Source: Oxalobacteraceae sp. CFBP 8761 (GTDB lineage: Bacteria > Pseudomonadota > Gammaproteobacteria > Burkholderiales > Burkholderiaceae_D). Taken from it: a stretch of 64,000 nucleotides of DNA. Under the pieces are notes generated by a model. The model did no database searches, was not told the origin of the DNA, and worked only from the letters and a program-made list of their open reading frames with translations. Of this stretch, positions 53,940-63,011 are shown in pieces; the stretch's first letter is position 1, and each line of letters starts with the position of its first letter. The stretch covers positions 128,193-192,192 of the forward strand of contig JACYUE010000001.1 of NCBI GenBank assembly GCA_014841595.1, given 5' to 3'. The translations under genes were made by a program, and so were the position numbers.

Positions 53940-53998
53940 AGTGGATTGACCAGTTTCGCCGGTCGCCTCCTATTTTACCGCCTCCGCTGCCAAATACC

Positions 53999-55042
53999 AT
54001 GAACCAACCATCTAATGTTTCTCTCTCCTACCGCGATGCGGGTGTTGATATCGATGCCGGCGACGCGCTGGTCGAAGCGATCAAGCCACTTGCCAAGCGC
54101 ACCATGCGTGAGGGCGTACTGGGCGGCATCGGCGGCTTCGGCGGTCTGTTCGAAATCAGCAAGAAGTTCAAGGAGCCGGTCCTGGTCTCGGGCACCGACG
54201 GCGTGGGCACCAAGCTGCGCCTGGCGTTCGAGCTGAACCGCCACGACACGGTCGGCATCGACCTGGTGGCCATGAGCGTCAACGACATCCTGGTCCAGGG
54301 CGCCGAGCCGCTGTTCTTCCTCGACTACTTCGCCTGCGGCAAGCTGGACGTGGCCACCGCCACCGCTGTGGTCAAGGGCATCGCCTTGGGCTGCGAACAG
54401 TCGGGCTGCGCCCTGCTGGGCGGCGAAACCGCCGAAATGCCGGGCATGTACCCGGACGGCGAATACGACCTGGCCGGCTTCGCCGTCGGCGCGGTCGAAA
54501 AATCGCAGATCATCGACGGCAGCAAGATCGTGCCGGGCGACGTGGTGCTGGGCCTGGCCTCGTCGGGCATCCACTCCAACGGTTACTCGCTGGTGCGCAA
54601 GATCATCGAAGTGGCCAAGCCTGACCTCGACGGCGACTTCCACGGCCGCAAGCTGGCTGACGTGCTGATGGCGCCAACCCGCCTGTACGTCAAGCCGCTG
54701 CTGGCGCTGATGGCATCGATGGAAGTCAAGGGCCTGGTCCACATCACCGGCGGCGGCCTGGTCGAGAATATCCCGCGCGTGCTGCAGGATCACCTGACGG
54801 CCGTGCTGGATGCTTCGTCGTGGACGATGCCGCCGCTGTTCCAGTGGCTGCAGCAGCACGGCGGCGTGGCTGACGCCGAAATGCACCGCGTGTTCAACTG
54901 CGGCATCGGCATGACCGTCATCGTCTCGAAAGAGAACGCCGACGCCGCCTTCGCCCAGCTCGAAGCAGCTGGCGAGACCGTCTACCGCATCGGCGAAATC
55001 CGCGCCCGCGCCGACGGCGAAGCGCAAACCATCGTCGTCTAA
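53999..55042 (+). CDS. purM: Phosphoribosylformylglycinamidine cyclo-ligase (AIR synthetase)
   Basis: The product has 347 aa and closes the imidazole ring in purine synthesis. Signatures are [61 protein letters not shown] and [15 protein letters not shown]. It is divergent from hda, an arrangement typical of betaproteobacteria, and is 6 bp ahead of cysC. Confidence 0.97.
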   Translation: MNQPSNVSLSYRDAGVDIDAGDALVEAIKPLAKRTMREGVLGGIGGFGGLFEISKKFKEPVLVSGTDGVGTKLRLAFELNRHDTVGIDLVAMSVNDILVQGAEPLFFLDYFACGKLDVATATAVVKGIALGCEQSGCALLGGETAEMPGMYPDGEYDLAGFAVGAVEKSQIIDGSKIVPGDVVLGLASSGIHSNGYSLVRKIIEVAKPDLDGDFHGRKLADVLMAPTRLYVKPLLALMASMEVKGLVHITGGGLVENIPRVLQDHLTAVLDASSWTMPPLFQWLQQHGGVADAEMHRVFNCGIGMTVIVSKENADAAFAQLEAAGETVYRIGEIRARADGEAQTIVV

Positions 55043-55048
55043 ACCGCG

Positions 55049-55660
55049 ATGACATCCCTGGCACCGTCCCTGTCCATTCGCGACGAGGAACGGCGCCAGC
55101 GGGCCGGCCACGGCGGCGCCGTGGTCTGGATCACCGGCCTGTCCGGCGCCGGCAAGACCACGCTGGCCGACGCACTCCAACGCACGCTGTTCGACCTGGG
55201 CTGCCAGGTATTCGCACTCGATGGCGACAAGGTCCGCAATGGCCTGTGCGCCGATCTCGGTTTTTCCCTCCCTGAACGTTCTGAAAACATTCGCCGTATC
55301 GGCGAAGTGGCGCACCTGTTCTGTCAGGCCGGCCAGATGGTGATCGTCTCGGCCATTTCGCCGCTGCGCGCCGACCGCGCCCGCGTGCGCGCGCTGGTGC
55401 CGGCGCCGCAGTTCATCGAGGTGTATTGCCGCTGCCCGCTGGCGGTGTGCGAGGCGCGCGATCCGAAAGGGTTGTACCGGCGGGCGCGGGCAGGGCAGTT
55501 GGCGGAGTTTACGGGGATTTCATCGCCGTATGAGGCGCCGGAGGCGGCTGAGGTGGTTGTTGATAGTGCTGCGGCTTCGGTTGATGATGGGGTGGGGAAG
55601 GTGTTGGCCAGGCTGCGGCAGCATGGGATTATCAATACCTCAAACGCCGACGGCGCGTAA
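55049..55660 (+). CDS. cysC: Adenylylsulfate kinase
   Basis: The product has 203 aa. It has the P-loop ITGLSGAGKTTLA, ALDGDKVRNGLCADLGFS, the ENIRRIGEV helix, and SAISPLRADR; DPKGLYRRAR and FTGISSPYEAPE follow. It phosphorylates APS to PAPS. The last 50 codons use G- and T-ending codons more than the rest of the gene, a shift that begins near 55500. It is 6 bp after purM and may share its transcript. Confidence 0.93.
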   Translation: MTSLAPSLSIRDEERRQRAGHGGAVVWITGLSGAGKTTLADALQRTLFDLGCQVFALDGDKVRNGLCADLGFSLPERSENIRRIGEVAHLFCQAGQMVIVSAISPLRADRARVRALVPAPQFIEVYCRCPLAVCEARDPKGLYRRARAGQLAEFTGISSPYEAPEAAEVVVDSAAASVDDGVGKVLARLRQHGIINTSNADGA

Positions 55661-55697
55661 TTCCGTCGCAGGCATTTCAAACATCGATGCAGGATCG

Positions 55698-55976
55698 CTA
55701 ACCGACGCTGGCGGGCTGGCTGCCGATCAGCTTGCAGCCGCATTCTGTTGTGCACCCTTCGACAGCAACAGGTACGCCGTTAATGGTGACGGTATTACAG
55801 GCGGTAACGATTTTGTTGATGCCATGTGGTTTTCCTCCAGGGTAGAACTGTGGACAGTCGACTTTATCTCCAAGCCTTGCGACCGCGCGGCCATGAATAT
55901 TCTGGTTGGGCGCGCCGCTGATGACGGTTCCGCCGTGATCGGTCTTGTCGCCGACGGTGATGATTTTCAGGGACAC
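55698..55976 (-). CDS. PAAR-domain protein (T6SS spike tip)
   Basis: The product has 92 aa. It is a compact PAAR repeat protein: VGDKTDHGGTVISG, ARLGDKVDCPQ, VTINGVPVAVEGCTTECGCKLIG, with the His and Cys residues that bind zinc at the cone tip. It caps the VgrG trimer and loads effectors. The start is GTG at 55976 with AAGGAG 6 bp upstream. It is the last gene of the effector module and converges with cysC. Confidence 0.92.
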   Translation of the reverse strand: MSLKIITVGDKTDHGGTVISGAPNQNIHGRAVARLGDKVDCPQFYPGGKPHGINKIVTACNTVTINGVPVAVEGCTTECGCKLIGSQPASVG

Positions 55977-56001
55977 GTCGTTCTCCTTGAAGTCGTTGAT
56001 G

Positions 56002-57030
56002 TCAGTAGGTCGGGGGGCCGTCCGGCTCCGGCTCGATCGCGTCATTGATGCTCTGCCATGCGGGCAGTTCGGCAGGGGGCAATGGCAGTACCTGATCCAA
56101 TCGGGAAAGTTTCAGATCTGGGTTGAGGTCGAGCGCGTCGGCGAGCTGATCGTACCGATGCTCGCGTTCCGGATCGGGCAGAATTTGCAACTCTTTAAAG
56201 GCAGCCTGATCCTGTTTTTCGCGTAGATCCCACTCCCTGATGTCAAACATCATCCGCAGTGATACTGCGGAATTCTTGCTACCGAATCTTGTTCCCGCCT
56301 GGTGGTACCTCACCGCAGCAGCGAAATCTTTTAGGATTTCCGCCCTGATTCCAAGTTTGTAGGCAGCAGGGCCATGGCCCTGTTTATAAGAGCACATCAC
56401 CATAGCGGCATCGGCATCGCGACGCCCAGCTTTCAAATAAGCGCCTGCCAAGGCCATTTGTGCTTCCGGACTGCCAAGCTCTGCCGCTTTTAGGTAATAC
56501 GCCCACGCGATATTTTTATCGTATGCGGCTCCACCGTAGCCATGCTCGTGAGCGACACCGAGATCGTAGTAGCCCCAAGCTTGGCCTGCAGCGACAGCAG
56601 TGCGCACGATCTCGACGACCTTGTCACCGTCGGGCTCAAGTACGTGATTGGACTTGAGAGGGCCGAGGCCGGACCGGTAGAAGTAGGCCATTAATGCGCG
56701 AGCACCCCAGTCACCCAGGTTGGCGGCGGTCTGTACGTCGCTTAGAATGGAAATTGCTTCTTGGCGCGTTAGCTGCCATTCGATCTTGCTGCGCCACAGA
56801 TTGCGGGCATTGATATAGAGCCGATAGGCGTTAGCGTCACGGGTCTTCGGCATCGTGTCCTTCCAGCGGCCGCAGGCCGGGATCGGGTTGTTGACATCGA
56901 ACGTGCGCAAGCCGGTAGGAATGGTATGCATCTTCACGTACTCCAAATGTCTTTGCAGGAAATAGGCCCCGGTCAAAATAGCGACGAATGCGGTGGCGAT
57001 ATAAATAGATTGACGAAGTAGTACTCGCAT
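56002..57030 (-). CDS. Sel1-like repeat protein (DUF6396-like), probable immunity protein for the phospholipase
   Basis: The product has 342 aa: an N-terminal membrane anchor or uncleaved signal (residues 7-26) and helical Sel1/TPR-like repeats in the middle (GYYDLGVAHEHGYGGAAYDKNIAWAYYLKAAELGSPEAQMALAGAYLK pattern, about 155-205). It lies directly downstream of the phospholipase D gene with a 1-bp gap. Immunity partners of PldA/Tle5 effectors are known to be Sel1-repeat proteins acting in the periplasm, which fits. DUF6396 membership is tentative. Confidence 0.8.
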   Translation of the reverse strand: MRVLLRQSIYIATAFVAILTGAYFLQRHLEYVKMHTIPTGLRTFDVNNPIPACGRWKDTMPKTRDANAYRLYINARNLWRSKIEWQLTRQEAISILSDVQTAANLGDWGARALMAYFYRSGLGPLKSNHVLEPDGDKVVEIVRTAVAAGQAWGYYDLGVAHEHGYGGAAYDKNIAWAYYLKAAELGSPEAQMALAGAYLKAGRRDADAAMVMCSYKQGHGPAAYKLGIRAEILKDFAAAVRYHQAGTRFGSKNSAVSLRMMFDIREWDLREKQDQAAFKELQILPDPEREHRYDQLADALDLNPDLKLSRLDQVLPLPPAELPAWQSINDAIEPEPDGPPTY

Positions 57031-57031
57031 A

Positions 57032-58981
57032 TCAGATCACTGGCCAGCCGGGTTGTCGGTTGACGTGAAAAGTAGCGATCTGGCCAGATAGCGGTGAGCA
57101 ATTCGCCATCGCTTCAGTGTTTTTACTCATCAAGTCCAGCCATTTTCCAAACGTTTTATTCATATCTCCGAACTGCGCCGGCCCTTCATCATTCGTGCAC
57201 TGTTTGAACAATTTCCTGCGTAATTCGAAAGCAACATCCATAGCCTGACTGAGCAAATTCAATTCGCTGTCCAATGCCATGCTGCGCACGTTCAGATTGG
57301 CCGACCCGACCGTGAAGGCCGCGTCATCGACGATCGCCACCTTTGCGTGGATATAAGTTTCCTCATAATCAGCTGCGGATGTTGGCTTGGCAGCGCCACT
57401 CCACATTGACGCCATGAGTGCCTTGATTCCTCGCTTTTCCAGCGCTTCGGGCGTAATCGGCATCTTGGCCTTGCCTTGTTCAGCCTGCGCGACCGTCTCC
57501 GCATGCTCCACCTTCATCTTCTCACTGCTCCCAAGCCGCAAGGCGATGTCGTAGGTCGCCAGATCCATGCCATCCGACTCTGGCGTCGAGGTCACGATAA
57601 ACACGTAGATCGGCTTGAGATAGCCGGCGTTACGTAGCTTGTCGGCGCACTCGGTCAGATGGGTGGCCCAGTCTTCATATTGGACGTACTGGTTCTGGAT
57701 GAAAAGGTAGTGCTCGGTGAGCCGATTCAGATTTGCATAGCATTCCTTGATCGCTTTTTCTTTCGTGGCCGGGTAGGTGCGCAGAAGCTGCGCACTGTGG
57801 CGAGCGCCGCGCACGATGAATTCGGCTGCCTTGATGTGCTTCCTGCTCTGCGCCGGATCGGGCAGGCGCGGCGCTGCGGTGGCGATCGCCCCGACAATGG
57901 CCTGTGTCGCCTTGACTGCAAGGCCAATTGGGGTCAGGCCCAAGGCCGTGCTGAAGGTCGATTTCACCGACCCGGTTTCGGCCCAGCCAGTGCAGAAATT
58001 GTGATTCAGGTCGTAGAGGACGGGACCGCACACGCGCAGCGATACATCTTGGTAGGGTTTGGCGACAAAGGCGTGCTGTTCCGCGAATTTAGCCATGCGC
58101 CCGGCCCGCCTGAGTCCCGGTTGAAAAGGGGTGGCGGAATAAGCCATTTGTTCGTAACGATCGTGGGCTTCATCGATCGTGGCCGTATACTGGCTGATCG
58201 CTTCGGCCGGATTTTTATTGAAGAGTACTTCACGATTCGGGTCGTGGAAGCGATGCTCGATCGTGTCCCAAAAGTCGGTCGTCGAGTTATGACCCATCAC
58301 GTAACCAACGGCCCGCGCCGGCGTTTCGTAGTCGATCAGCAGCGACTTCTGGTGATGTGTCGGATAGGCTGATCCGAGCATGCCCTTGGCGCTGCTTTTG
58401 TAGTTTTCTCCTTCGAGCGCAGGGCCGCGACATTTCAATGCGACTTCACGCCCCTGCAGCACAATATTCGCTACCTTACCCCCGATGATGTCCTCGAACC
58501 ACTCGCAGTTATAGCGTTCGTGCAGTTCGCCGAAAAAACCCGCATAGCCTTTGATAGTCGGGATACGGCCCCCGTAGTAGCCGGGGTTGTTCTTGGCCAT
58601 TAAGTGCGAGGCGACGTCGTCGTTCCATAAAAGAAGACGAACCATGACCGGGTTGTCCTTGCGTGTCGCAATCCGCTTGAGCAGGTCTCCGTAGCGTAGG
58701 CCGGTTTCGCCTGCGCCAGTGCGAACCAGCACCATGCCCGGATCAAATCCCCACGTGATGATATCTACGCTGTGCTGTGCTGCCAGAAGGTCGGTCTGTA
58801 TGCTGCGAAATACCTCTTCGCCACAGACGAGCGCCTCAAGGCAGCATGCGTGGCGCGGCGGGTATATTGCGTGTTTGCCAGTCCGTATCCACCAGGGTTT
58901 GGAAAGGCATTGGTACGGCCCCATTGTCTTGTTGTAGGTGAGCTTCTGCGTGTACAGTCCTGCATTCTCGTCCATTCCCAT
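57032..58981 (-). CDS. tle5: Phospholipase D-family T6SS effector (Tle5 type)
   Basis: The product has 649 aa. Two HKD motifs mark the active site: HQKSLLID (about residue 215) and HAKVAIVD (about 548) followed by GSANLNVRS. No signal peptide, so export through the type VI spike is expected. It would cut membrane phospholipids of rival cells after delivery. GAGG 6 bp upstream supports ATG 58981. It lies 39 bp after vgrG and is followed by its probable immunity gene and a PAAR gene, the standard effector cassette order. Confidence 0.9.
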   Translation of the reverse strand: MGMDENAGLYTQKLTYNKTMGPYQCLSKPWWIRTGKHAIYPPRHACCLEALVCGEEVFRSIQTDLLAAQHSVDIITWGFDPGMVLVRTGAGETGLRYGDLLKRIATRKDNPVMVRLLLWNDDVASHLMAKNNPGYYGGRIPTIKGYAGFFGELHERYNCEWFEDIIGGKVANIVLQGREVALKCRGPALEGENYKSSAKGMLGSAYPTHHQKSLLIDYETPARAVGYVMGHNSTTDFWDTIEHRFHDPNREVLFNKNPAEAISQYTATIDEAHDRYEQMAYSATPFQPGLRRAGRMAKFAEQHAFVAKPYQDVSLRVCGPVLYDLNHNFCTGWAETGSVKSTFSTALGLTPIGLAVKATQAIVGAIATAAPRLPDPAQSRKHIKAAEFIVRGARHSAQLLRTYPATKEKAIKECYANLNRLTEHYLFIQNQYVQYEDWATHLTECADKLRNAGYLKPIYVFIVTSTPESDGMDLATYDIALRLGSSEKMKVEHAETVAQAEQGKAKMPITPEALEKRGIKALMASMWSGAAKPTSAADYEETYIHAKVAIVDDAAFTVGSANLNVRSMALDSELNLLSQAMDVAFELRRKLFKQCTNDEGPAQFGDMNKTFGKWLDLMSKNTEAMANCSPLSGQIATFHVNRQPGWPVI

Positions 58982-59020
58982 TGGGATCCTCTTTGGCTAG
59001 AGCTGCTATGAAAGACCGCA

Positions 59021-61828
59021 TCAAGGCTTCTCGCGTGTCAAGGGACTGGCATCGATGCGATCCTGTTCTGAAGACACGACGTCTTCGGGCAGAAGTCCGC
59101 CAGGATTCTCGTAGCCGTGGTATCCCACGCCCGCATTGATTTCGTGCTGCTCGGCGGGATCACCGGGCGCGATGTCAAAGGACGGGCCAGTTGGAAGCTC
59201 AACCTTGTAGTTCGCCATGGCATCGAGTTCGTGTGCGAACCCGATATTTCCCTTGGCATCGAACTGTCCCTGCTCGACCAATGCGCCGTCCTTGAACAGC
59301 TTGAAGGGCAGCCCGGCACTGATGCGCCCGGCGGTCTCGGCATGGCTACCGATGTTCAGGGTGCCGCTCCCATTGCGCAAGACATCGGCCACCGGCGGCA
59401 TATTGACCGCCATCGCCATGTTCTTTGCGCTGAGCAGACTGTGATTCGCAGCGTGCGCGACGAATGTCCCATTGGTGCCATGCTCAATGCCGCCAGCAGT
59501 GAATTTGACGTAGCTGCCGCCGCCGTTGATGACGACTTCTTCCTTGGCGGTGATCGTGATCCGGTTGGCCGTCTGCGTGATGTCCAGTTTTGCCAGAAGC
59601 TTGATGTTGTCCGTCAGCGCCTGCAGATCGATGTCGCCAGCGGCAGCGACCATTTTCATGCCGGCCTTCTGGACAAACAGCCGGAAGCTTTGGCGGATGC
59701 TGGCAAAGAAGTGCGTACCGGTAGCCAGCGACAGACTTTTTCCGGATGTGAAGGCGGTATGGCGGTCACTGGCGATGTGCGTGTCGCCGGCTGTCGTCGT
59801 GGCGATGCCAGCGGGGCTTGCCAGAACCAGATGCGGTTTACCCAGTTCCGGGAAGCTGCCAGCCTTTGATCCTGCCCCCTGCACCGCATCGGTTTGCACT
59901 TGCAGGAGTGCGGCAACGTCGTTCTGATTGTCTACAGGCTCTTGGGTACCGTTCTTTTGCGCGATTTCCGCCAGTAATTGATGCTGTTCGGTAGCGAGCG
60001 TGAGCCGGCGCGCTGTCTCATCCATATCCTTGATCGCCCCACGCGCCGCCTGCCTAGCCTCGGTCGTGATCAACAGCCCCTTGGCTGCCCGTGCGACGCC
60101 ATGCCCGTCCGTACGCAGTTCCCAGCCTTCCCCGCGCGTATCCTTGCGCCCGGCGTTGTCCTCGATCCGCGTGATATGCCCGAGTGACAGCTGACTGCAC
60201 TGGTGGTCGCTTTTCAGCTGCGCCTGAATCATCTCTTTCGTGTCATCCAGAACCAGGTGATTGCCGCGTGCACCACCGCCGAGCTCGCGGCTGCGCAAGC
60301 CTGCCAGGGCCGATTGCGCCGGCAGCGCCCATGGCGGCATGTGTGTGCCGTTGTAGAGCGCGCCCAGTATCAGCGGATGGTCGATGTTCCCGTTCGGATA
60401 GACAACGGCGACTTCTTCGCCAACGCGCGGCAGGCGGATGTGGCCGAACTCTTTGCCTGCAGCCGGGCTCAGCACGCGAATCCATGGCGAGCTGTTTTCG
60501 TCGTGCTGGCCCAGCCGGTCCCAGTGAAATTGCAGCTTGACCCGGCCGAAGCCATCGGTGTGGATGTCGGCGCCAGCCGGACCGACGACCGTCGCCGTGT
60601 GCAAGCCCATGTAGGCGCCTGGCTCGCTGTTGAAGTCGCGACCCGGCCGCCAGCGGATGTCCCTGTTGATGCAGGTGAACCGGTTTTCGTAGTGCGACGG
60701 GGCGCCCGCGCCAGCCTGGTAGTTGTTGGTGGCTTCGTGCTCGACAGACAGGATCAGGTAACTGCGATCACCGATGCCGCGGCGCGGTTCGGGGTCGTAG
60801 TCCATTGAGCGCGGCTCGGCACTGAAATGCCCGCCGAGTTTGAAGGTGCGCCCCGGCTGGACGCTGCGGGCATTGCTGGTGGCATCGAACGTTTGCGTAT
60901 CCTTGTCCTGCTCCACCATGCGCTGCGTTGCGAGCCGTTCGCCATCGCTGCGCATGCGAAAGCCGTAGGCGCCGCTGTCTTCGTACACTTCGTAAGCGAA
61001 TATGTCGCCTTGCCGGTTGGCGGAGTAACCGGCGGCGTGCTGTGCGCCGGGATTCTTGTAGTCGACGCTGGCCAGCGTGGTCGTGCCGGAGCCGAGGCGC
61101 CGGCTCGCGCTCCATTGATGAATGCCGTCATCTTCGAGCGAACCGCTCTTGTCGTGAAACGCGATGACGTCCACGTCGTCGTAGCTGGTGGCGTCGATCG
61201 GCTCGTTATGGAAGCTCTTGTCGGAGAGCATGAGCTTGTGACCATCAAAGCGGTGCTCGTACCAGTAATGCATGCCCCGCGCTTCCCAACGGCGGTGCAG
61301 GTGGTTGTAGTCGGTCTCGTTATATTGATTGGCAACGGTCAGTGGCGGATCTTCTTCAAACACATGCATGTGCCAGTCGGCCTGGCGGTAGTGCTTGAGC
61401 GTTGCTTCGGTGATCTGCTGCACGCTCTTGCCATGAAACGACACGTTGTCCTTGCGCAGTCGCGCGAAGGCAAGCCAGGGCTCGAGCACCATCCGGTAAA
61501 AGGCAAAGCCGCCATCGGCACGCAAGAACGACAGCTGCGTGATGTACCCGTTGAAGTAACGCAGCGAGCCGTCCTGGCGTACCAGCGAAATCGTGACCAG
61601 CCGGCCCATCAGCATCTTGAGCGGAATGCGCGGGTCGTCCGACAGGACGTCGACCTCGAACCGAAATCCGCGCGAGATCTCCTCGCGCGCGACCAGCTTG
61701 TTTGGTAGCAAAATGGCGGGCGGGCCATCCTCGAAAGGAAAGTCCAGTCGCATCAGCCGGTTGTGCTGCGAGTTGCCGCGAAATGCCGATAGTGCGGCGC
61801 CGGCTGCGATGGTCTGGCTCTCGCCCAT
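59021..61828 (-). CDS. vgrG: VgrG spike protein with DUF2345 and C-terminal extension
   Basis: The product has 935 aa: gp27-like domain (1-380, LRYFNGYITQLSFL, YNETDYNHLHRRWEARGM), gp5 OB-fold (DIHTDGFGRVKLQFHWDR, SSPWIRVLSPAAGKEFG), then a DUF2345 beta-helix (about 620-800). The last 100 residues (FKLFKDGALVEQGQFDAKGN..) look like a transthyretin-like carrier domain that may bind the phospholipase. Start ATG 61828 follows GGGAG; a more distal in-frame ATG at 61891 is less likely. Confidence 0.92.
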   Translation of the reverse strand: MGESQTIAAGAALSAFRGNSQHNRLMRLDFPFEDGPPAILLPNKLVAREEISRGFRFEVDVLSDDPRIPLKMLMGRLVTISLVRQDGSLRYFNGYITQLSFLRADGGFAFYRMVLEPWLAFARLRKDNVSFHGKSVQQITEATLKHYRQADWHMHVFEEDPPLTVANQYNETDYNHLHRRWEARGMHYWYEHRFDGHKLMLSDKSFHNEPIDATSYDDVDVIAFHDKSGSLEDDGIHQWSASRRLGSGTTTLASVDYKNPGAQHAAGYSANRQGDIFAYEVYEDSGAYGFRMRSDGERLATQRMVEQDKDTQTFDATSNARSVQPGRTFKLGGHFSAEPRSMDYDPEPRRGIGDRSYLILSVEHEATNNYQAGAGAPSHYENRFTCINRDIRWRPGRDFNSEPGAYMGLHTATVVGPAGADIHTDGFGRVKLQFHWDRLGQHDENSSPWIRVLSPAAGKEFGHIRLPRVGEEVAVVYPNGNIDHPLILGALYNGTHMPPWALPAQSALAGLRSRELGGGARGNHLVLDDTKEMIQAQLKSDHQCSQLSLGHITRIEDNAGRKDTRGEGWELRTDGHGVARAAKGLLITTEARQAARGAIKDMDETARRLTLATEQHQLLAEIAQKNGTQEPVDNQNDVAALLQVQTDAVQGAGSKAGSFPELGKPHLVLASPAGIATTTAGDTHIASDRHTAFTSGKSLSLATGTHFFASIRQSFRLFVQKAGMKMVAAAGDIDLQALTDNIKLLAKLDITQTANRITITAKEEVVINGGGSYVKFTAGGIEHGTNGTFVAHAANHSLLSAKNMAMAVNMPPVADVLRNGSGTLNIGSHAETAGRISAGLPFKLFKDGALVEQGQFDAKGNIGFAHELDAMANYKVELPTGPSFDIAPGDPAEQHEINAGVGYHGYENPGGLLPEDVVSSEQDRIDASPLTREKP

Positions 61829-61940
61829 TGCGTTGCTCCCGATGGCCGCTGCACGGCCGCAGTTGAAATAATCGACATGGTCAGCGACCACGTTAGCCCG
61901 CCGTCACGCAGCCTCAATTGACCGGCATCAACGCCGTTTT

Positions 61941-63011
61941 TTAAGCCACGACACCGTTTTTCTGTCTGTCTCTTTTTCGAGTCATCGGAGTCTGCAGCAT
62001 CAACCGGACGTCGGGACGATCCGTGATGCCTGGTGTTGCGGTGAGAAACGTGTTCCATCCGAGCTGACGCGACGGCGTCTTCGTGCTCAGCGTGAGCGGC
62101 TTGATGACAGGCGGTGCAAGCAGTAACCGTAGTTCATAGTGCAAGGTCGGCACCGCAAACATCCTCGTCATTTCCCGCAGTGCCGCCAGCGCCGTGCCAC
62201 CGGGAAGAAAACTGCGTGCTTGCGCTTCGTCCAGTGGCCCGACATGCAGACGCGCACAGATGTCATGCCGCCACAGGCGCGTGCCCAGCGCCGTACTGAT
62301 GCCGAGCACGGGCCTGGTGACGCCCAGTGTGCTGCGCCGGTGTTCGGGAACCGGATCCCAGCAGCCAACGAATTGTTCGAGTCTGACCGGCACGTCGAAA
62401 TAGTTGCTCAACACCTGTTCGACTGTGCCGGCCGCCACCGGGCGGGTGCGCAGCAGCCCGGCGAAACAGGCTGCAGTATCCGGTCTGACGTGCCTGACGG
62501 GTTGCCCGGCGCTTGCGGCCCTTGGCGCGCACGTGCCTGCCAAGGCAGTCATCATCGGCAGCAACCGGTCCCCGTCGCCGATGGCCAGGTCGTGTTCGAC
62601 CCGGTACTTGACCGACGCCTCATAGAACAGGCCGATCAACCGCGTCGACATGACATCGAGCAGTTCGCGCTGGCTGGCATCGTCCCCAAGCGACTTGCGC
62701 GCTGCGATCCGTTCGGTATCGTGCACCGGCAGGGTGCCACTGGCGCCGAGCAGGCCGATGAACGCGGGCGTGATCCGGACGCGCCGTAGCGTGCCCGAAC
62801 GCAGCGTGCCAAGTGGATCTTGTGTTGCCGGCTCGACGTCGAGCGCTTCGACTTCGCTGGCAGGAAACGACAGCGACAGGCTGTTGCGAAACGACAGCAC
62901 GGTGCGCAACGCGCGTTCGCGGCCGATGCCATGGCATTGCAGCGCGCGTAGCAGGATGTTGACCAGCTGGGTGAAGCCGAACCGGTACGGCTCGGCCAGG
63001 AGCAGGGCCAT
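61941..63011 (-). CDS. tssG: T6SS baseplate protein TssG
   Basis: The product has 356 aa. The family pattern is seen in EPYRFGFTQLVNILLRAL at the start, SLSLSFPASEVEALD, and ITPAFIGLLGASGTLPVHDTERI. With TssF it forms the wedge of the type VI baseplate around the VgrG hub. I begin at ATG 63011, which overlaps the tssF stop (TAATG); an upstream ATG at 63047 is possible. The 112 bp to vgrG hold no gene. Confidence 0.92.
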   Translation of the reverse strand: MALLLAEPYRFGFTQLVNILLRALQCHGIGRERALRTVLSFRNSLSLSFPASEVEALDVEPATQDPLGTLRSGTLRRVRITPAFIGLLGASGTLPVHDTERIAARKSLGDDASQRELLDVMSTRLIGLFYEASVKYRVEHDLAIGDGDRLLPMMTALAGTCAPRAASAGQPVRHVRPDTAACFAGLLRTRPVAAGTVEQVLSNYFDVPVRLEQFVGCWDPVPEHRRSTLGVTRPVLGISTALGTRLWRHDICARLHVGPLDEAQARSFLPGGTALAALREMTRMFAVPTLHYELRLLLAPPVIKPLTLSTKTPSRQLGWNTFLTATPGITDRPDVRLMLQTPMTRKRDRQKNGVVA

